The notes below the pieces were generated by a model. That model had not been told where the DNA came from. It did not search any database and was given only the letters and a program-made list of their open reading frames with translations. A stretch of DNA of 64,000 nt from contig NC_092564.1 of NCBI RefSeq assembly GCF_037975245.1, positions 20,191,984 to 20,255,983 on the forward strand, read 5' to 3'. The translations under genes were made by a program, and so were the position numbers. Source of the DNA: Apostichopus japonicus (Eukaryota; Echinodermata; Holothuroidea; Aspidochirotida; Stichopodidae). Each line of letters opens with the position of its first letter. The first letter of the stretch is position 1. This document shows, piece after piece, positions 63,944 through 64,000 of this stretch.

Positions 63944-64000
63944 CTAAATTTTGTTTTAACAATTATTTTACTAATAATGTGGGATATTTTCGAAATTCCT

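Overview
This is a eukaryotic, animal genomic window: one gene split by many introns with GT..AG borders, long AT-rich introns, microsatellites, tRNA-derived SINEs and DNA-transposon remnants. The gene is a partial cubilin (CUBN) orthologue that runs right to left on the minus strand across the whole window. The repeat content and base composition would fit a marine invertebrate deuterostome such as an echinoderm. That is an inference; the sequence does not fix the species.

Layout in transcript order, from high to low coordinates. From 63943 to 55473, six exons encode the end of one EGF module and six more EGF modules; two of these open with the calcium-binding DxNEC motif. From 55103 to 150, 22 consecutive CUB domains are each encoded by exactly two exons. 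A single 25-codon cysteine-containing, sequon-rich linker exon lies between CUB9 and CUB10. I place 51 exons, about 8.67 kb of coding sequence (roughly 2,890 codons, 13-14% of the window). Every phase joins in frame from exon to exon, and every CUB pair sums to a multiple of three. Introns between CUBs are all phase 1. Vertebrate cubilin has 8 EGF modules, 27 CUB domains and about 3,620 residues. The N-terminal region with the first EGF is therefore expected to the right of the window and about five CUBs to the left. In mammals cubilin is a peripheral membrane receptor that works with amnionless to take up intrinsic factor-B12, albumin and other ligands. The role here is inferred from that.

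Two CUB domains have lost a whole disulfide: CUB13 lacks cysteines 1 and 2, and CUB21 lacks cysteines 3 and 4.

The introns hold the accessory content. There are hAT-like non-autonomous elements with 8-bp target duplications (19982-20607, 41909-42235, 47144-48170 with a nested element at 47432-47820, and 56941-57275). A 3.4-kb TA-flanked element (10262-13640) sits inside a tandem-repeat locus whose unoccupied relative is at 15290-15990. Two elements are flanked by TTAA (51767-52130 and 57603-58844). A minisatellite (13889-14640) multiplies the 3' splice site of the CUB18 second exon. There is a 537-bp tandem duplication with an open frame (5811-6884), inverted SINE copies around (AT)n (52886-53504), and a decayed LINE 3' end (34081-34268). 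I see no second protein gene, no functional tRNA or rRNA, and no promoter. Introns not mentioned below, including 336-1096 and 60524-61360, show only AT-rich unique sequence and simple runs to me.
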